This document shows positions 33,155-43,773 of a DNA stretch of 64,000 nt, in pieces. The stretch is from NCBI GenBank assembly GCA_903828675.1, contig CAIKND010000157.1, forward strand, positions 62,001 through 126,000, read 5' to 3'. Each line of letters begins with the position of its first letter. The stretch's first letter is position 1. The notes under the pieces were generated by a model. The model saw nothing but the letters and a program-made list of their open reading frames with translations. It ran no database searches and was not told the DNA's origin. The translations under genes and the position numbers were made by a program. Source of the DNA: an uncultured Acidobacteriaceae bacterium (GTDB lineage Bacteria; Acidobacteriota; Terriglobia; Terriglobales; Acidobacteriaceae).

Positions 33155-33948
33155 CCTTCCCTCTCCAAAAAACCGCAGCCATCCCCATCTGTTGCAGGCA
33201 GCAGCGCGGCTGCGCTCTTATCCAGAATCAATGTAAGTATACCGCTCGCAGGCCAGATTAACTGGCTAGGCAGCCGATCCAGATCTTTGGGGCCGGTCAG
33301 CACTTCTTTTAGAATCAAGGCCTTATCTGATCCGCTGGCAAGGAAAAACACTGAGCTCGCCCGGTTAATGACAGGCCAGGTAAGCGTAATGCGCCAGGCA
33401 TCTTTCGTGGGAACATGGTTTGCTGTTACCAGCCGGGTCAGCTCATGAATGGCCTCTGTGTGGGGAAAAAGAGACGCAGTGTGGCCATCCGTACCCATGC
33501 CCAGAGCAATAAGGTCGAACCGCGGCAGCTCCGCACCTTCCAGCCGAAAGCTGTTCCGCAACTCCGACTCGTAGCGAGCGGCCGCCACTTCCGGCTCCAG
33601 CTCTCCCTCGATGCGATGAATCTGCCGGGGCTCCAGCGGGGCGTGGTCCAGCAGGGACTCGCGGGTCATGCGGTAGTTGCTGTCCGGATGGTCCGGGCCG
33701 ACGCACCGTTCGTCCACCCAATAAAGGTCGAGCTTGTCCCAGGGCATCTGGGCTCGCCACGGCTGAAGGGGGTCGCCGAGGAGCGCAAAGGCCGCCTCGG
33801 GCGACGATCCGCCGCTGACGGCGATGCGAACCCGTCCCCGCGCGGACACGGCTTCCTCAGCCATCTCCACAAAATACTGTGCCGCTCGCCGCGCCAGCGC
33901 ATCTGCGTCCGGTTCCACGTAATAGATGATCCTGAGCTTTCTGGCCAT
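33151..33948 (-). CDS. pgl: 6-phosphogluconolactonase
   Basis: The product has 265 residues. RIAVSGGSSPEAAFALL, DLYWVDERCVGPDHPDSNYRM and LIALGMGTDGHTASLFPHT match the DevB/Pgl family, related to glucosamine-6-phosphate isomerase. It hydrolyses 6-phosphogluconolactone in the cytoplasm. It is first in a two-gene unit with glk (4-bp overlap). Confidence 0.9.
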   Translation of the reverse strand: MARKLRIIYYVEPDADALARRAAQYFVEMAEEAVSARGRVRIAVSGGSSPEAAFALLGDPLQPWRAQMPWDKLDLYWVDERCVGPDHPDSNYRMTRESLLDHAPLEPRQIHRIEGELEPEVAAARYESELRNSFRLEGAELPRFDLIALGMGTDGHTASLFPHTEAIHELTRLVTANHVPTKDAWRITLTWPVINRASSVFFLASGSDKALILKEVLTGPKDLDRLPSQLIWPASGILTLILDKSAAALLPATDGDGCGFLEREG

Positions 33949-34171
33949 CTTGGTCGTCCCCTCGTATCTCTAAGTTACACGTGCACCGCTTTATGCGGCT
34001 CACTCATTTCTTGGTGACGGCGATCATGCCATCAGTATTGACAACAAAAGCAAGCATTTCTGCGCCAGAGTCTTCCGGCGCGCGCAAGTCCAGTCACTTG
34101 TCCGAAGGAATCATACGCTTGGCGGGTGAATTGCAGATGTTTTCTCTGGAACTGTTGCAGAGAGGCGAATT

Positions 34172-35644
34172 CTACCGCCCCAAATAAACGCGGTACTGCG
34201 TCTCCAGCACCCCGGAGACCCGTGCCAGCATCAGCTTTGCAAGGTTGTACTGGTACAGGCTCTCCACCAGGTTGCTTTGCGCGGAGGCCAGCGTCGCCTG
34301 CGCCGTAACCAGCGGCAGATTGTCGTCTACCCCGGCGTTCACGCGTTCCGTTTCGTCGCTCAGCGCGCGGGTGGCCAGTTCCACATTGGACCGGGCCACT
34401 TCCACCAGCTTTGAAGTCGCGCCCACATCCAGAAGCGCCGCTCTTACCTGTTCGTCGATGTGGTTACGCATGTCTGCGAGTTGCGCGTTCACCGCATTCA
34501 TCTGCGCCTGCGCCGCGTCCTCATTGCCGCGCAGCCGGGCCTCGCGAAACAGCGGAACGCTCAACGTGCCCATCGCCATGAAGTTGCCGTGCGTGCCTGC
34601 CCCGTTCACCGTGCTGGTCCGGTAGTAGCTGTTGAAGCTCAGGCTGGGCAGCCGCTGGCTCCGATAAGCCGAATGGATCGCCTTGTACTCGACCACCTGG
34701 TTTTGCAGATTCTGGTAGTCCTGACGGTTTTTGTACGCAACCGCGCGCACCTCTTCCGGGGTTTGCGCGGCCAGTTCGCTGTAGGGCGCCGGGTCAGTGA
34801 GCGCGATCTTCTGTCCGGGGTCGATGCCAATCTCGCGCTTGAGCAGGATCAGGTTTTTCTCAAGGGAGTTCTGCGCGTAAATCAGCGCCTGCTGCTGCGC
34901 CTGCAACTGCACCCGCGCCCGCAGTTCATCCAGATTCGCCACCACTCCGGCTTCGTGGGCGGCATGAACGTGATCGAGAAGCGTCTGGCTCTGCGTCACC
35001 TGCGCCGTGGAGTTATCCACCTCGCTGGCCGCGGCAATCGCGTGCAGATAGGCTGTTGCGACCTGCTGCACCACCTCGCCCCGCGCCGACATTTTGGCAA
35101 AATATGCAGCCCGTAGCGCAGCGCCTGCCGCCTTCCAGCCGGAGATCACCGGCCCGGAAAAAAGCGTCTGGCTATAGTGAATCTGCCCGTTGGTGAGGTC
35201 GTCCTTGGTGATCAGCGAGATCCCCCCAGGCATCACTCCGCCTGGAAACATCGCTGCGAACTTCGAGAAAACGCCGGGCCCAAAGCCCTGCGCAGCCAGG
35301 TCATGCTGGTAGATTCCGGTGTCGGCACTGACGGTAACCGTGGGCAGAAACTGCTGCAGCGCCTCGTTCCTTTGCCCATGGATCGATTTCTCGCCATTCT
35401 CGGCTTCTTTGAGGCCGAGATTGTTCTGGAGGCCCCGCTGCACGGCTTCATCGAGCGACAGTTTCAGCGTCTCATCGGCGGCAGGCCGCGCCGTTACGCT
35501 GCCGAAAAACGGATTGTTGGCAGAGGTCGGATTCGACGTCTGCGCACACGCAGCCGCACCCGCGCAGGCCAGGCCCACAACCGCGCAAGCAACCGGCCAC
35601 ACCCCCAGCCGGAAGACAACATGTCGTCCTCGGTTCACTATCAT
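34172..35644 (-). CDS. TolC-family outer-membrane efflux protein
   Basis: The product has about 490 residues from the ATG at 35644. A signal-like N-terminus (FRLGVWPVACAVVGLACAGAAACA) is followed by two repeats of long helices with LSLDEAVQRGLQNNLGLKEAENG and RARVQLQAQQQALIYAQNSLEKNL, the outer-membrane factor pattern. TolC trimers form the exit duct for RND, ABC or MFS exporters. No adaptor or pump is adjacent; the nearest exporters are the MFS genes 20 kb away. The start is uncertain by 7 codons. Confidence 0.85.
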   Translation of the reverse strand: MIVNRGRHVVFRLGVWPVACAVVGLACAGAAACAQTSNPTSANNPFFGSVTARPAADETLKLSLDEAVQRGLQNNLGLKEAENGEKSIHGQRNEALQQFLPTVTVSADTGIYQHDLAAQGFGPGVFSKFAAMFPGGVMPGGISLITKDDLTNGQIHYSQTLFSGPVISGWKAAGAALRAAYFAKMSARGEVVQQVATAYLHAIAAASEVDNSTAQVTQSQTLLDHVHAAHEAGVVANLDELRARVQLQAQQQALIYAQNSLEKNLILLKREIGIDPGQKIALTDPAPYSELAAQTPEEVRAVAYKNRQDYQNLQNQVVEYKAIHSAYRSQRLPSLSFNSYYRTSTVNGAGTHGNFMAMGTLSVPLFREARLRGNEDAAQAQMNAVNAQLADMRNHIDEQVRAALLDVGATSKLVEVARSNVELATRALSDETERVNAGVDDNLPLVTAQATLASAQSNLVESLYQYNLAKLMLARVSGVLETQYRVYLGR

Positions 35645-35713
35645 CCATTCTCTCAGATGAGCCAAACGCCGTCAGGATTCAGGCGCCGGGCGAAAGAATC
35701 GGCGCCTCTCAGG

Positions 35714-37735
35714 TCAGGGCTTGACCGCCGGATGAATCCAGATCGCGCTTCCGCCCCCCGAGACCATGTGGACATTCAGCACGGTGGTCCGGTCTACGGT
35801 TTGCTTATGCAGGGTGGTGTGGGTGGCTTCATCCGCTGCATCGGGCGCGTCGGCGTAGATCTCGGCCTCGAACTTGCCTGCGCCCAGGAAGCTTAGCGGA
35901 ACCTTCACATTGCGCTCGTCCCAGTTGGTCAGGGAACCCACAAACCAGTCGTTCCGGCTGCGCCGCGCAAGCGAAATCCACTCCATCGGCCTTCCGCCGA
36001 TCGCGTGCACTTCGTCCCATGTGGGGGGAACCCGCTTGATGAAGTCGAACTCCTTTTGCCCCGCGTAATGCTCGGGATAGTCTGAAACCATCTCCAGCGG
36101 TCCCTCGAAGACCACGTAAAGCGCCAACTCCTGCGCCCGCGTTCCCAGGCTCATGGGCATGAGGTTCCGCGCCACAAATTTCTCGCGGTTGCTGTTGCCG
36201 AAGGCGCCCGGCGTGTAGTCCATGGGCCCCGCCAACATGCGCGTAAAGGGCAGAGTGGCATTGTGCGGCGGGCCAATGCGCGCGCTCCATTTCGAGTACT
36301 CCTTACCCATCACGCCTTCCCGCGTGATCAGGTTGGGATAGGTCCTGCGCAGGCCGTCGGGCTTGTAGGCTCCGTGAAAATCGATCATCAGATGATGTGC
36401 GGCCGCTGACTCGACCACGCGATGATAGAAGCCCACCATCCACTGGTCGTCGCGGTTCATAAAGTCGATTTTCACCCCGGCGACGCCCCACTTCTCGAAG
36501 AGCGGAAACGCCTGGTCCATGTACTTGTCTACAGAGGTCCAGTGCGACCACAGCCACAGCTTTACGTGCTTCTCTTTGGCATAGCGCAGCAGTTCCGGCA
36601 TGTCGACCGCCGGGGTCACCTGAGTAATGTCGGCCAACGCCGAGTAGTCCTCCGGCCCCTGGCGTGACGGAGCAACCGCCCAGCCCGCATCGACCAGCAT
36701 GTAAGGGAAGCCCGACTCCGAAGCGAAGTCGATATAGTGCTTCATGGTCGCGGTATTCATACCGGTCTTGAAGTTCACGCTGGGCGCAGCTTGCCCTGAC
36801 CACCAGTCCCACGCCGACTTGCCGGCCTTGATCCAAGATGTATCCGCAATCTTCGACGGCGGATTCAGATTGAGAATGATGTTCGACTCGATCAGACGGC
36901 TCGGCTCGTCGGCGATCATGAAGACGCGCCAGGGGCTGCTGGAGGGCGTTGCGGTCTCGACAGCCAGGCCCGGCGCATCCACATGCGGCGCCAACTCGGC
37001 CCTAATGTTACGTGACCCGAACTTGCTGTCCTTGCGCAGGTACATTCCCGCGTAGTTGTCGATGTGCGCCTCGGTAATCGCCACCCAGCCGATGCCGGGC
37101 TCCTCAGCCAGATACGGCAGCCCGATGAGCCAATCCGGATGCAGTCCGGTCACGTTGCGCAGCTGGTAGTCGTCCTCGTAGGAAGACTGGAATCCGTCCA
37201 GAATCAGCGGATAGGTTGCCGCATCCTTTACGTAGGAGAACTCGGTCAACTCGCCGGAAATACGCACCTGCTTCAGCGCCGGCTGCTCCGGAACCACGTA
37301 GCGGAAGGCCACTCCGTCATCGAAGGCCCGTACTTCGATGGTCAATTTGCGCCCGCCGGCGTCTTCGAAATCGGCGCGTACGCCGTTGTAGTGGTCGCGC
37401 ACGGTGCTGGTTTTGCCCACAGGGATGGTGTAGCTCTCATCCACGCTCACCGGTTGCTCGGCCGCTTTGTGCATCCCAGGGCCCAGCGCCGGCTGCCCGG
37501 CCAGATTCAGCCCCAGCCGCGCCGTATCCATCAGCCGCTTGCCGTGGAACTCCACCGCGTAGCGCAGGTCGTCTGCTTGCCCGACCCCTGGGGTAGCCCC
37601 GCCATCGAACAGCAAAAGAGTGATCTGACCATTGGGCGAAGTGACCTTCGTTGTCGCAGCGACCTCTTGGGCGGCTAGAGTCCCAACGGTGATGAAGGCA
37701 AGCAGGCAAAGCAACAATGCACGCAGATTCGACAT
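35714..37735 (-). CDS. GH97-family glycoside hydrolase, probably alpha-galactosidase type
   Basis: The product has 673 residues. The signal peptide (ALLLCLLAFITVGTLAA) is followed by the GH97 N-terminal beta-sandwich, then a TIM barrel with SAWDWWSGQ, PYMLVDAGW, KLWLWSHWTSVDKYMD, GVKIDFMNRDDQ and MIDFHGAYKPDGLRRTYPNLITREGVMG. In inverting SusB-type enzymes a Glu follows the His of the motif that here reads FHGAYKPDG; the Asp in KIDFM fits the retaining branch (alpha-galactosidase). The branch call is inferred from recalled family data. It is secreted and likely acts on plant oligosaccharides. Confidence 0.85.
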   Translation of the reverse strand: MSNLRALLLCLLAFITVGTLAAQEVAATTKVTSPNGQITLLLFDGGATPGVGQADDLRYAVEFHGKRLMDTARLGLNLAGQPALGPGMHKAAEQPVSVDESYTIPVGKTSTVRDHYNGVRADFEDAGGRKLTIEVRAFDDGVAFRYVVPEQPALKQVRISGELTEFSYVKDAATYPLILDGFQSSYEDDYQLRNVTGLHPDWLIGLPYLAEEPGIGWVAITEAHIDNYAGMYLRKDSKFGSRNIRAELAPHVDAPGLAVETATPSSSPWRVFMIADEPSRLIESNIILNLNPPSKIADTSWIKAGKSAWDWWSGQAAPSVNFKTGMNTATMKHYIDFASESGFPYMLVDAGWAVAPSRQGPEDYSALADITQVTPAVDMPELLRYAKEKHVKLWLWSHWTSVDKYMDQAFPLFEKWGVAGVKIDFMNRDDQWMVGFYHRVVESAAAHHLMIDFHGAYKPDGLRRTYPNLITREGVMGKEYSKWSARIGPPHNATLPFTRMLAGPMDYTPGAFGNSNREKFVARNLMPMSLGTRAQELALYVVFEGPLEMVSDYPEHYAGQKEFDFIKRVPPTWDEVHAIGGRPMEWISLARRSRNDWFVGSLTNWDERNVKVPLSFLGAGKFEAEIYADAPDAADEATHTTLHKQTVDRTTVLNVHMVSGGGSAIWIHPAVKP

Positions 37736-37810
37736 GGATTCTCCCTACGGACCGGATTGAAGGTCTTGCTTCCAGCGAACGCCAGTATACTGCCATCCGC
37801 CGCAGGTCTC

Positions 37811-38821
37811 TCAAGCCTGGGTTGGCACAGACTCAGGCCCGGCCAGCCGTCTACGCTGCTCGTGGTAGATCACGGCGAATGTAACCGAGTAAGCCGAAGC
37901 CATGCCGGCCATCCAAAGGAACATGGCGGCAAGCAGCAGGAGCGCTGCCGCGCCAAGAGCCACATAGCCCCACATGGCATTGAGATGGAGCATCGTCATG
38001 ACCAGCATCCCAACCGCGCCCACCGCGAAGACCACAAGCTCGAGAACCAGAATTGCCGCATAGCTGATGGCGTAAATCACCAGCGCAACCAGAAAAATCT
38101 TCCCGCGCACGCCGCGCGTCAGTTGTAGACTGCGGCGGATCGAGGCCCACGCCGTTATCCCCTCTGCAACGCAGGCCGAATAAGACAGGGCAAGCCATAG
38201 CATCGCCAGCACTATATAAACCAGAGCACACACATAGAGCAGCATCAAGAGCGGGAACAGCAAGTACAGGCCGCCGGGCTGTATCTGCCCCTTGCCCATC
38301 AAGGCAGCCATGGCGGTGCCGCCGCCCACAAGTAAACCCAAGAGAGCAATGGGCGCCATGACGGCCAATATCCGCAGTACCATCAGCCACGTGTACCGCC
38401 CGGCCTTGTCCCACGCTCGCGCCCAGGCTTCGCGCACGGTCACCCGGATGCTGAGATCCGCCTGCAAAGCCGCATGGCTGGTGGCGGCTTCATACAGCGC
38501 GTACACAAGCATGAAGGGAATGCAGCTCAGGAGCATGACTACTGACAGACCTATCGATGTCGCGGGATCGATGTGCGGCGGATTCTGCGGATGAAAGGGA
38601 TTCACAAGGGAAAGAATGGCAGCCAACATGAGCGCATACAGCACGACCATGGACGCCGTCGGGACCGAAGCGATGCCCATAAACAGCTTGAAGTTCGTTC
38701 GCACCAGCCGGAAAACGCGGTCGAGAAGCTGCCCGAAGGTCAACGAAGCCGGGAGAATTGGACTAACGGACACCGGGACAGACGGCGCGGCAGAAAGTTG
38801 AGGATCGGTCGATTCGTTCAT
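37811..38821 (-). CDS. Polytopic membrane protein, glycerophosphodiester phosphodiesterase membrane-domain-like
   Basis: The product has 336 residues. LTFGQLLDRVFRLVRTNFKLFMGIASVP opens the protein; about six long hydrophobic helices follow (for example SIGLSVVMLLSCIPFMLVYAL and VLRILAVMAPIALLGLLV). The layout resembles the membrane domain found N-terminal to some glycerophosphodiester phosphodiesterases, here without the catalytic domain. Function is unknown. It is divergent from the TolB-like gene. Confidence 0.6.
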   Translation of the reverse strand: MNESTDPQLSAAPSVPVSVSPILPASLTFGQLLDRVFRLVRTNFKLFMGIASVPTASMVVLYALMLAAILSLVNPFHPQNPPHIDPATSIGLSVVMLLSCIPFMLVYALYEAATSHAALQADLSIRVTVREAWARAWDKAGRYTWLMVLRILAVMAPIALLGLLVGGGTAMAALMGKGQIQPGGLYLLFPLLMLLYVCALVYIVLAMLWLALSYSACVAEGITAWASIRRSLQLTRGVRGKIFLVALVIYAISYAAILVLELVVFAVGAVGMLVMTMLHLNAMWGYVALGAAALLLLAAMFLWMAGMASAYSVTFAVIYHEQRRRLAGPESVPTQA

Positions 38822-39075
38822 AAGATCTCACCCCATGGTGTTGTTGAAAGCGCTGCATCTTCGGATTGCTTCTCCCGCTCGATGACGAACAGGCGTTCCC
38901 ACGCAGGGCGCACCGGAAGCTGGCATTGATCACTTGGCGGGATGGTAGCACAGGCTGCAAATGCCCCGCCGTGACAAGGTGGATTTGCAACGAGAAAGCG
39001 GCGGCCGCCGGGTCAGGCTTGTTCACCGCCCTCCCGCGCACTAAGATTTGCAGCAGAGCTATGAGAGGTCTATCC

Positions 39076-40605
39076 ATGTCCGCTTTACCATTGTTGTCTT
39101 CCATCGCGAGATCGGGAGCCCTGGCTGGGTTCGCACTCGTCTACGTTGTCGCATCCGCACAAAACCAGCACGTGGGTCTGTTCACGAGCCACCAGGACGT
39201 GGGCACGGTGCTTCATCCGGGCTCTGCGGAATACGATTCGGAAAAGTGGAGTTACACGGTCAGCGGCAGCGGCGCAAACATGTGGTTCGGTAAAGACGAC
39301 TTCCACTTTGCATGGAGAAAGCTCACGGGAGATATTGCAATCTCCGCCGACATTGCCTTTGTGGGCGCAGGCGGCGATCCCCATCGCAAGGCGGTGCTTA
39401 TGATCCGCCAGTCTCTCGATCCAGGCTCGCCAGCGGTCGATATCGCCGTTCATGGAGTCGGCCTCACGTCGCTGCAATATCGCGACGCTGCCGGCGCAAA
39501 CATGCATGAAGTTCAGGCGAATGTATCCGCCCCCAGGACGGTTCGCCTGGAGAAGCACGGCGACTTCTTCTACGCGTTCGTCACCGGAAAGGACGGCAAG
39601 GTGGAGCCTGCCGGCGCGGCTACCAAGATTGCGTTCACCGGTCCGTTCTATGTGGGCATCGGCGTCTGCGCGCACAACAAGGACGTCGTGGAGAAAGCGG
39701 TGTTCTCTCGCGTGCAGTTGCAACAGCTTCCACCCTCGGCCGGAAAGGCCGTTCTCCTCAGCTCGCTTGAGACGATTGCTGTCGCTTCCACCGACCGGCA
39801 TGTTGAATACACTTCGACCGCGCATTTCGAAGCTCCCAACTGGACTCGCGACGGTTCCGCTCTCATCTTCAATCAAGAGGGCACTCTTCGCCGCCTCACG
39901 ATTGGTAGCGCCGACCCCGTGACCATCGACACGGCTCCGCAGATTCACTTGAATAACGACCACGGCCTCTCGCCCGACGGGCAACTGCTGGCCATTAGCG
40001 ACCGCTCGCCTGAAGACTCAAAGTCGCGCGTTTACGTAGTGCCGCTGGCCGGTGGCAAACCACGGCAACTCACCAACGATGGGCCTTCGTACTGGCATGG
40101 CTGGTCGCCTGACGGCAAGACCCTCGCTTTTACCGGCGAGCGTGGCGGCAACTTCGATATCTACACAGTACCGGTCGACGGCGGCTCGGAAACCCGCCTG
40201 ACCACTGCGCCGGGCCTCGACGATGGCCCCGAATACTCGCCTGACGGCGGGTGGATCTACTTCAACTCCGAGCGCACCGGACAAATGCAGATCTGGCGCA
40301 TGAAGTCCGACGGCAGCCAGCAGGACCAGGTTATCTTCGACGACAGCAATGACTGGTTCCCGCACATCTCGCCCGACGGCCAATGGATGGTCTTCATCGC
40401 CTACGAGAAAGGCGTCACCGGCCATCCGGGCGAGAAGGATGTCGAACTGCGGCTGATGTCGATGAAGGACCAGAAGGTTCACCTACTGGCAAAACTTTTC
40501 GGAGGCCAGGGAACCATCAATGTCCCATCCTGGTCGCCGGACAGCCGCAGGCTTGCCTTCGTAAGTTATGAATTGCTGCCGGAAGAGACGGTCAGTAACA
40601 AATAG
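39076..40605 (+). CDS. Exported TolB-like beta-propeller protein with N-terminal lectin-like domain
   Basis: The product has about 509 residues. The ATG at 39076 follows AGAGGT by 6 bp. A signal peptide is present ([22 protein letters not shown]). Residues about 30-215 resemble a concanavalin-like DUF1349 fold ([31 protein letters not shown]). Residues about 250-500 hold repeated WD40/PD40 blades, for example [45 protein letters not shown] and [13 protein letters not shown]. Such proteins bind partners or carbohydrates in the periplasm; no enzyme motif is visible. Confidence 0.78.
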   Translation: MSALPLLSSIARSGALAGFALVYVVASAQNQHVGLFTSHQDVGTVLHPGSAEYDSEKWSYTVSGSGANMWFGKDDFHFAWRKLTGDIAISADIAFVGAGGDPHRKAVLMIRQSLDPGSPAVDIAVHGVGLTSLQYRDAAGANMHEVQANVSAPRTVRLEKHGDFFYAFVTGKDGKVEPAGAATKIAFTGPFYVGIGVCAHNKDVVEKAVFSRVQLQQLPPSAGKAVLLSSLETIAVASTDRHVEYTSTAHFEAPNWTRDGSALIFNQEGTLRRLTIGSADPVTIDTAPQIHLNNDHGLSPDGQLLAISDRSPEDSKSRVYVVPLAGGKPRQLTNDGPSYWHGWSPDGKTLAFTGERGGNFDIYTVPVDGGSETRLTTAPGLDDGPEYSPDGGWIYFNSERTGQMQIWRMKSDGSQQDQVIFDDSNDWFPHISPDGQWMVFIAYEKGVTGHPGEKDVELRLMSMKDQKVHLLAKLFGGQGTINVPSWSPDSRRLAFVSYELLPEETVSNK

Positions 40606-40633
40606 CGGAGCGGCACAGCCTAGTGTCGATTTA

Positions 40634-41911
40634 TCAGGCGTAATCGAGAGCCGCCTCAGCCCAGACCACGGCCTCATCAAAGCAACGGACGAGGTCTTTC
40701 TGCTTCAGTCCGCGCATTTGAACGATTGCGTCGCATGCCGCCCAGTCGCCATGCTCGTGCCGCACCAGCCACTCGAGCAAGCTGCGTTCAGGCAGGTCCG
40801 CACCCAGCAGAGACTGGCGAATCTCTTCGCGCAGTGGGAGCGATGGGGCCAGTTCTTCCATGGGGAGGCGCAACATGGCCGGGAGCAGGCTAAGCATTCC
40901 CAGCAGGTACTGCTCGGTTGAGTCCATCCCGCACAGCCCGGCGGCCAGCTCGCAGAACCGTGCTCGCACAAACGCCATCCGTAGTACTTCCGCAGGCCCA
41001 TCGGTATTGAGCTCGCTGGTTATCGCCAGCGTGGCAATGCGGCGAAACGCATCCTCCCCTACGGCAAGCAGCGCCGCTTGCACAGACCGCACCTCTTGCC
41101 GCACCGCGCACATCGGCGAGTTGATGAGCCGCAGCAAGCGGTAGGTAAGCGAGGTGTCGCGCTTTACCAGGCGAGTGAGCTTGCGCAGATCGATCGAGTC
41201 ATCACGCAACAGCTGCAGTATTTCAATATGGGAGAGACGGTTTGCAGGCACCTTTCGGTTTTCCAACAGCACCGGGCGGCAGAAATAGTACCCCTGAAAG
41301 AGCGTGAAACCTTCTGCACACGCCTGCTTGTACTCCTCCTGCGTCTCCACCTTCTCTGCAATCAGAGCCACCGCGTAGCCGGACAGGTGTTTCAGCAGTG
41401 CCTTTCGCTCCGAAGGCCCCGTCAGTGTGAAATCCACCTTGACGTAGTCGGCCAGCGCTACCAGCGGTTCAAACTTAGGCGACCAGACAAAATCGTCCAG
41501 AGCAAGGCGAAAGCCCGAAGCCTTCAATTTGCGGCAGGCCTCAATCAGGCTGGGGGTGGGCTCCAGGGACTCGAGGATTTCCAGGACCGTCATGCTGGAG
41601 GGCAAAACATCCACCAGCTTTTCCGTCAGAGACTCCCTGGTGCAGTTCACAAAGGCCGTGGCGCCCCCCGTCAACTTTTCCATCCCGAAAATCACTGTAT
41701 TGTCGAGCATTGTGCGGGTGGCCAGGTCCCCGTCACCCCGAAACGCCAGCTCCGGGCCGTTCCTGAACAGCAATTCGTACCCGTGCACCCTGCCGCGCAG
41801 GTCCAGAATGGGCTGGCGCGCCACATAGCGCAAGCCTCCGGCCAGTTCGCCCTGGACTCCTTCGATTAGTTTCTTGGGCGCTGCCAGTGTCGCCATGTGT
41901 GCCTTCTTCAT
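40634..41911 (-). CDS. EAL-HDOD signalling protein
   Basis: The product has about 425 residues. The N-terminal EAL-like domain (about 30-230) has YVARQPILDLRGRVHGYELLFRNG, FVNCTRESL, ALDDFVW and VKVDFTL, but the EAL signature itself reads YELLFR and catalytic residues are incomplete, so c-di-GMP hydrolysis is doubtful. The HDOD domain (about 235-420) follows with LTYRLLRLINSPMC and EDAFRRIATLAIT. This EAL-HDOD (YuxH/CdgJ) class acts in motility and signalling by binding rather than catalysis. Starts at 41911 or 41896 are both possible; the latter has AAGAAGG upstream. Confidence 0.8.
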   Translation of the reverse strand: MKKAHMATLAAPKKLIEGVQGELAGGLRYVARQPILDLRGRVHGYELLFRNGPELAFRGDGDLATRTMLDNTVIFGMEKLTGGATAFVNCTRESLTEKLVDVLPSSMTVLEILESLEPTPSLIEACRKLKASGFRLALDDFVWSPKFEPLVALADYVKVDFTLTGPSERKALLKHLSGYAVALIAEKVETQEEYKQACAEGFTLFQGYYFCRPVLLENRKVPANRLSHIEILQLLRDDSIDLRKLTRLVKRDTSLTYRLLRLINSPMCAVRQEVRSVQAALLAVGEDAFRRIATLAITSELNTDGPAEVLRMAFVRARFCELAAGLCGMDSTEQYLLGMLSLLPAMLRLPMEELAPSLPLREEIRQSLLGADLPERSLLEWLVRHEHGDWAACDAIVQMRGLKQKDLVRCFDEAVVWAEAALDYA

Positions 41912-42000
41912 CCGTAAATCCCTATATCGGATGATCAAAGGCATAACTTCAATCAGTGAGCGCAGCCAGGGGTGTGCGTCGGCGTCTTCCACGCAGGGCG

Positions 42001-42750
42001 TCAGCCGCCCATAAACATTCCGCCGTTCACGTCCAATACATGGCCGGTAATGTATCCCGCCGCATCGGAAGCCAGAAAAGCCACAGATTGCGCAATCTCG
42101 GCATCGGTTCCCGCGCGGCCCAGGGGAATTTGCGCCATCATCGCCGTCCGCTGCTTTTCGTCTAGAACCGCCGTCATTGGGGTCTCGATATATCCAGGAG
42201 CCACCGCATTTACCGTAATCCCCCGCGACGCCACTTCGCGCGCAATGGAACGAGTCAGTCCGATCAGACCTGCCTTGCTGGCCGCATAGTTCACCTGGCC
42301 CGCCTGGCCGGTCCGCCCCACCACGCTGGAAATGTTGATAATTCGTCCCCAGCGGTTCTTCAGCATCGGCCTCAAAAGCGCTTGCGTCAGCAGAAAGGCC
42401 CCCGTCAGGTTGGTTCCCAGCACGTCGTCCCAGTCGGCCCGCTTCATAGACATCATCAGCCCGTCTCGCGTAATGCCGGCGTTGTTCACCAGGATCTCCA
42501 CCTTGCCGAACCGCTCCAGCACTGCCTTGGCTCCGGCCTTGATAGACTCCTCGTTCGAGACATCCAGCGCAAATGCCGCCGCCTGGCCACCTGCCGCCTC
42601 AATTTCCGCAACGGCTTCAGCCAGTTTGGCTTCGTTCCGGGCTGCCAGCACCACCGTTGCTCCGGCCCGCGCCAGTTCCAGCGCGCATGCCCGCCCAATT
42701 CCCTGCGAAGCGCCCGTTACCAGCGCAATTCTTCCCTGCAAATTCGCCAT
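42001..42750 (-). CDS. fabG: 3-oxoacyl-ACP reductase
   Basis: The product has 249 residues from the ATG at 42750. RIALVTGASQGIGRACALELARAGATVV, LVNNAGITRDGLMMSM, INISSVVGRTGQAGQVNYAASKAGLIGLTRS (catalytic Ser, Tyr, Lys) and AVAPGYIETPMT match FabG well. It uses NADPH to reduce 3-ketoacyl-ACP in fatty acid synthesis. Because the N-terminus is complete and canonical, FabG is preferred over other SDR enzymes. No other fab gene is adjacent. Confidence 0.88.
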   Translation of the reverse strand: MANLQGRIALVTGASQGIGRACALELARAGATVVLAARNEAKLAEAVAEIEAAGGQAAAFALDVSNEESIKAGAKAVLERFGKVEILVNNAGITRDGLMMSMKRADWDDVLGTNLTGAFLLTQALLRPMLKNRWGRIINISSVVGRTGQAGQVNYAASKAGLIGLTRSIAREVASRGITVNAVAPGYIETPMTAVLDEKQRTAMMAQIPLGRAGTDAEIAQSVAFLASDAAGYITGHVLDVNGGMFMGG

Positions 42751-42871
42751 CGATCTCTCGTCAATCCGCGCAAAATGCCGCGCCCTTTTGTTCCTCATTA
42801 TAAGTGCGCAAGAGTCAGATCCTTACAGGTCCGCATGAACTCAAGGGAACTTGGAAATGTGAACTGCCTTT

Positions 42872-43696
42872 TCACCCCGTCGGCGAAACAGCCACCGCCA
42901 CGGGCCGGGGCGCCAATACCGGCCGCATCAGTTCCTTGGGCCAGATGTAAACCGCCAGCCGCCGCGAATAGTGGAGCACGGGCTCGACGTTCGGCAGCCG
43001 AATTCCGATAGCACTTGCCAGGTCGTTTCGCTCAATCTCAGCTTCCGCCTCTTCCAGCGGCCACGGCACATAGTGAAGATTCGCCCGGATCGGCTGTCCG
43101 GCGCGGTTTGAACTGAACAGGCAGGTGCGCTCGGTCAGAAAGTTCTCAAGCGTGCCGCTGCGATTCTCCGCCAGTTTGCTGTTCGGCCCCAACCCCCGGT
43201 ACCGCGCTTTGAAAATCACGTCCTGGCCCGAGAACCGCCTTCTGCTGTAGAAGGCAAACTCCCGCTCGGATCGCTGCTCCATCCGCATGTCCGCCCAGTA
43301 ATACGGCAGGTTATAGCAGGTGCGCGCCGCTACCACCGCAAGCAGGTTGCTGGCGTCCAGTGAGAAGCAATAGACCCCCGATGTGCCCGTATATTGATCG
43401 CGCACGTAGGTGCGCAGATTGAGATCGGGAAAGCTGCGTGCGCCCGGTATCGGCGGCATGCCGCGGACTTTGATCCGGTCAAGCCAGAAGGGAACCGCGC
43501 CCAGCCAGGCCGAACCCTGAAACGTGTCAACATCGAGCCACTCCGGCAGCAGAGCCGCCATCTGCGCCACCGGAATAGGCCAATGCGCAAAAAGTAGATC
43601 GTTCCAACGCTGGGTCATCGTCCAGCGGCCCGAAGGCAGTGGTCGCGGTCTGTGCGACGTGCGTATCTGAAATTGTTGCATTGCCCACTCCAGCAT
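42872..43696 (-). CDS. DUF2071 family protein
   Basis: The product has 274 residues. TQRWNDLLFAHWPIPVAQMAALLPEWLDVDTFQGSAWLGAVPFWLD and the later LRTYVRDQYTGTSGVYCFSLDASN are the known core of the DUF2071 (YqjF-like) family. Function is not established. The start may be at the internal Met at about residue 27 (MTQRW), which is a better fit to the family N-terminus. Confidence 0.82.
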   Translation of the reverse strand: MLEWAMQQFQIRTSHRPRPLPSGRWTMTQRWNDLLFAHWPIPVAQMAALLPEWLDVDTFQGSAWLGAVPFWLDRIKVRGMPPIPGARSFPDLNLRTYVRDQYTGTSGVYCFSLDASNLLAVVAARTCYNLPYYWADMRMEQRSEREFAFYSRRRFSGQDVIFKARYRGLGPNSKLAENRSGTLENFLTERTCLFSSNRAGQPIRANLHYVPWPLEEAEAEIERNDLASAIGIRLPNVEPVLHYSRRLAVYIWPKELMRPVLAPRPVAVAVSPTG

Positions 43697-43773
43697 ATCC
43701 GGCCGCTCTTGTCTTACCGGTGCTGCGCAGTTCGGCTGTCTGCTGACTGTCGAAAATCTGTACAGTTACCCTA

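Noticed and set aside
33981..34187. 68-codon plus-strand frame between pgl and the TolC gene
   Set aside because: No ribosome-binding site, overlaps the end of the TolC gene, and the translation shows no protein-like pattern.
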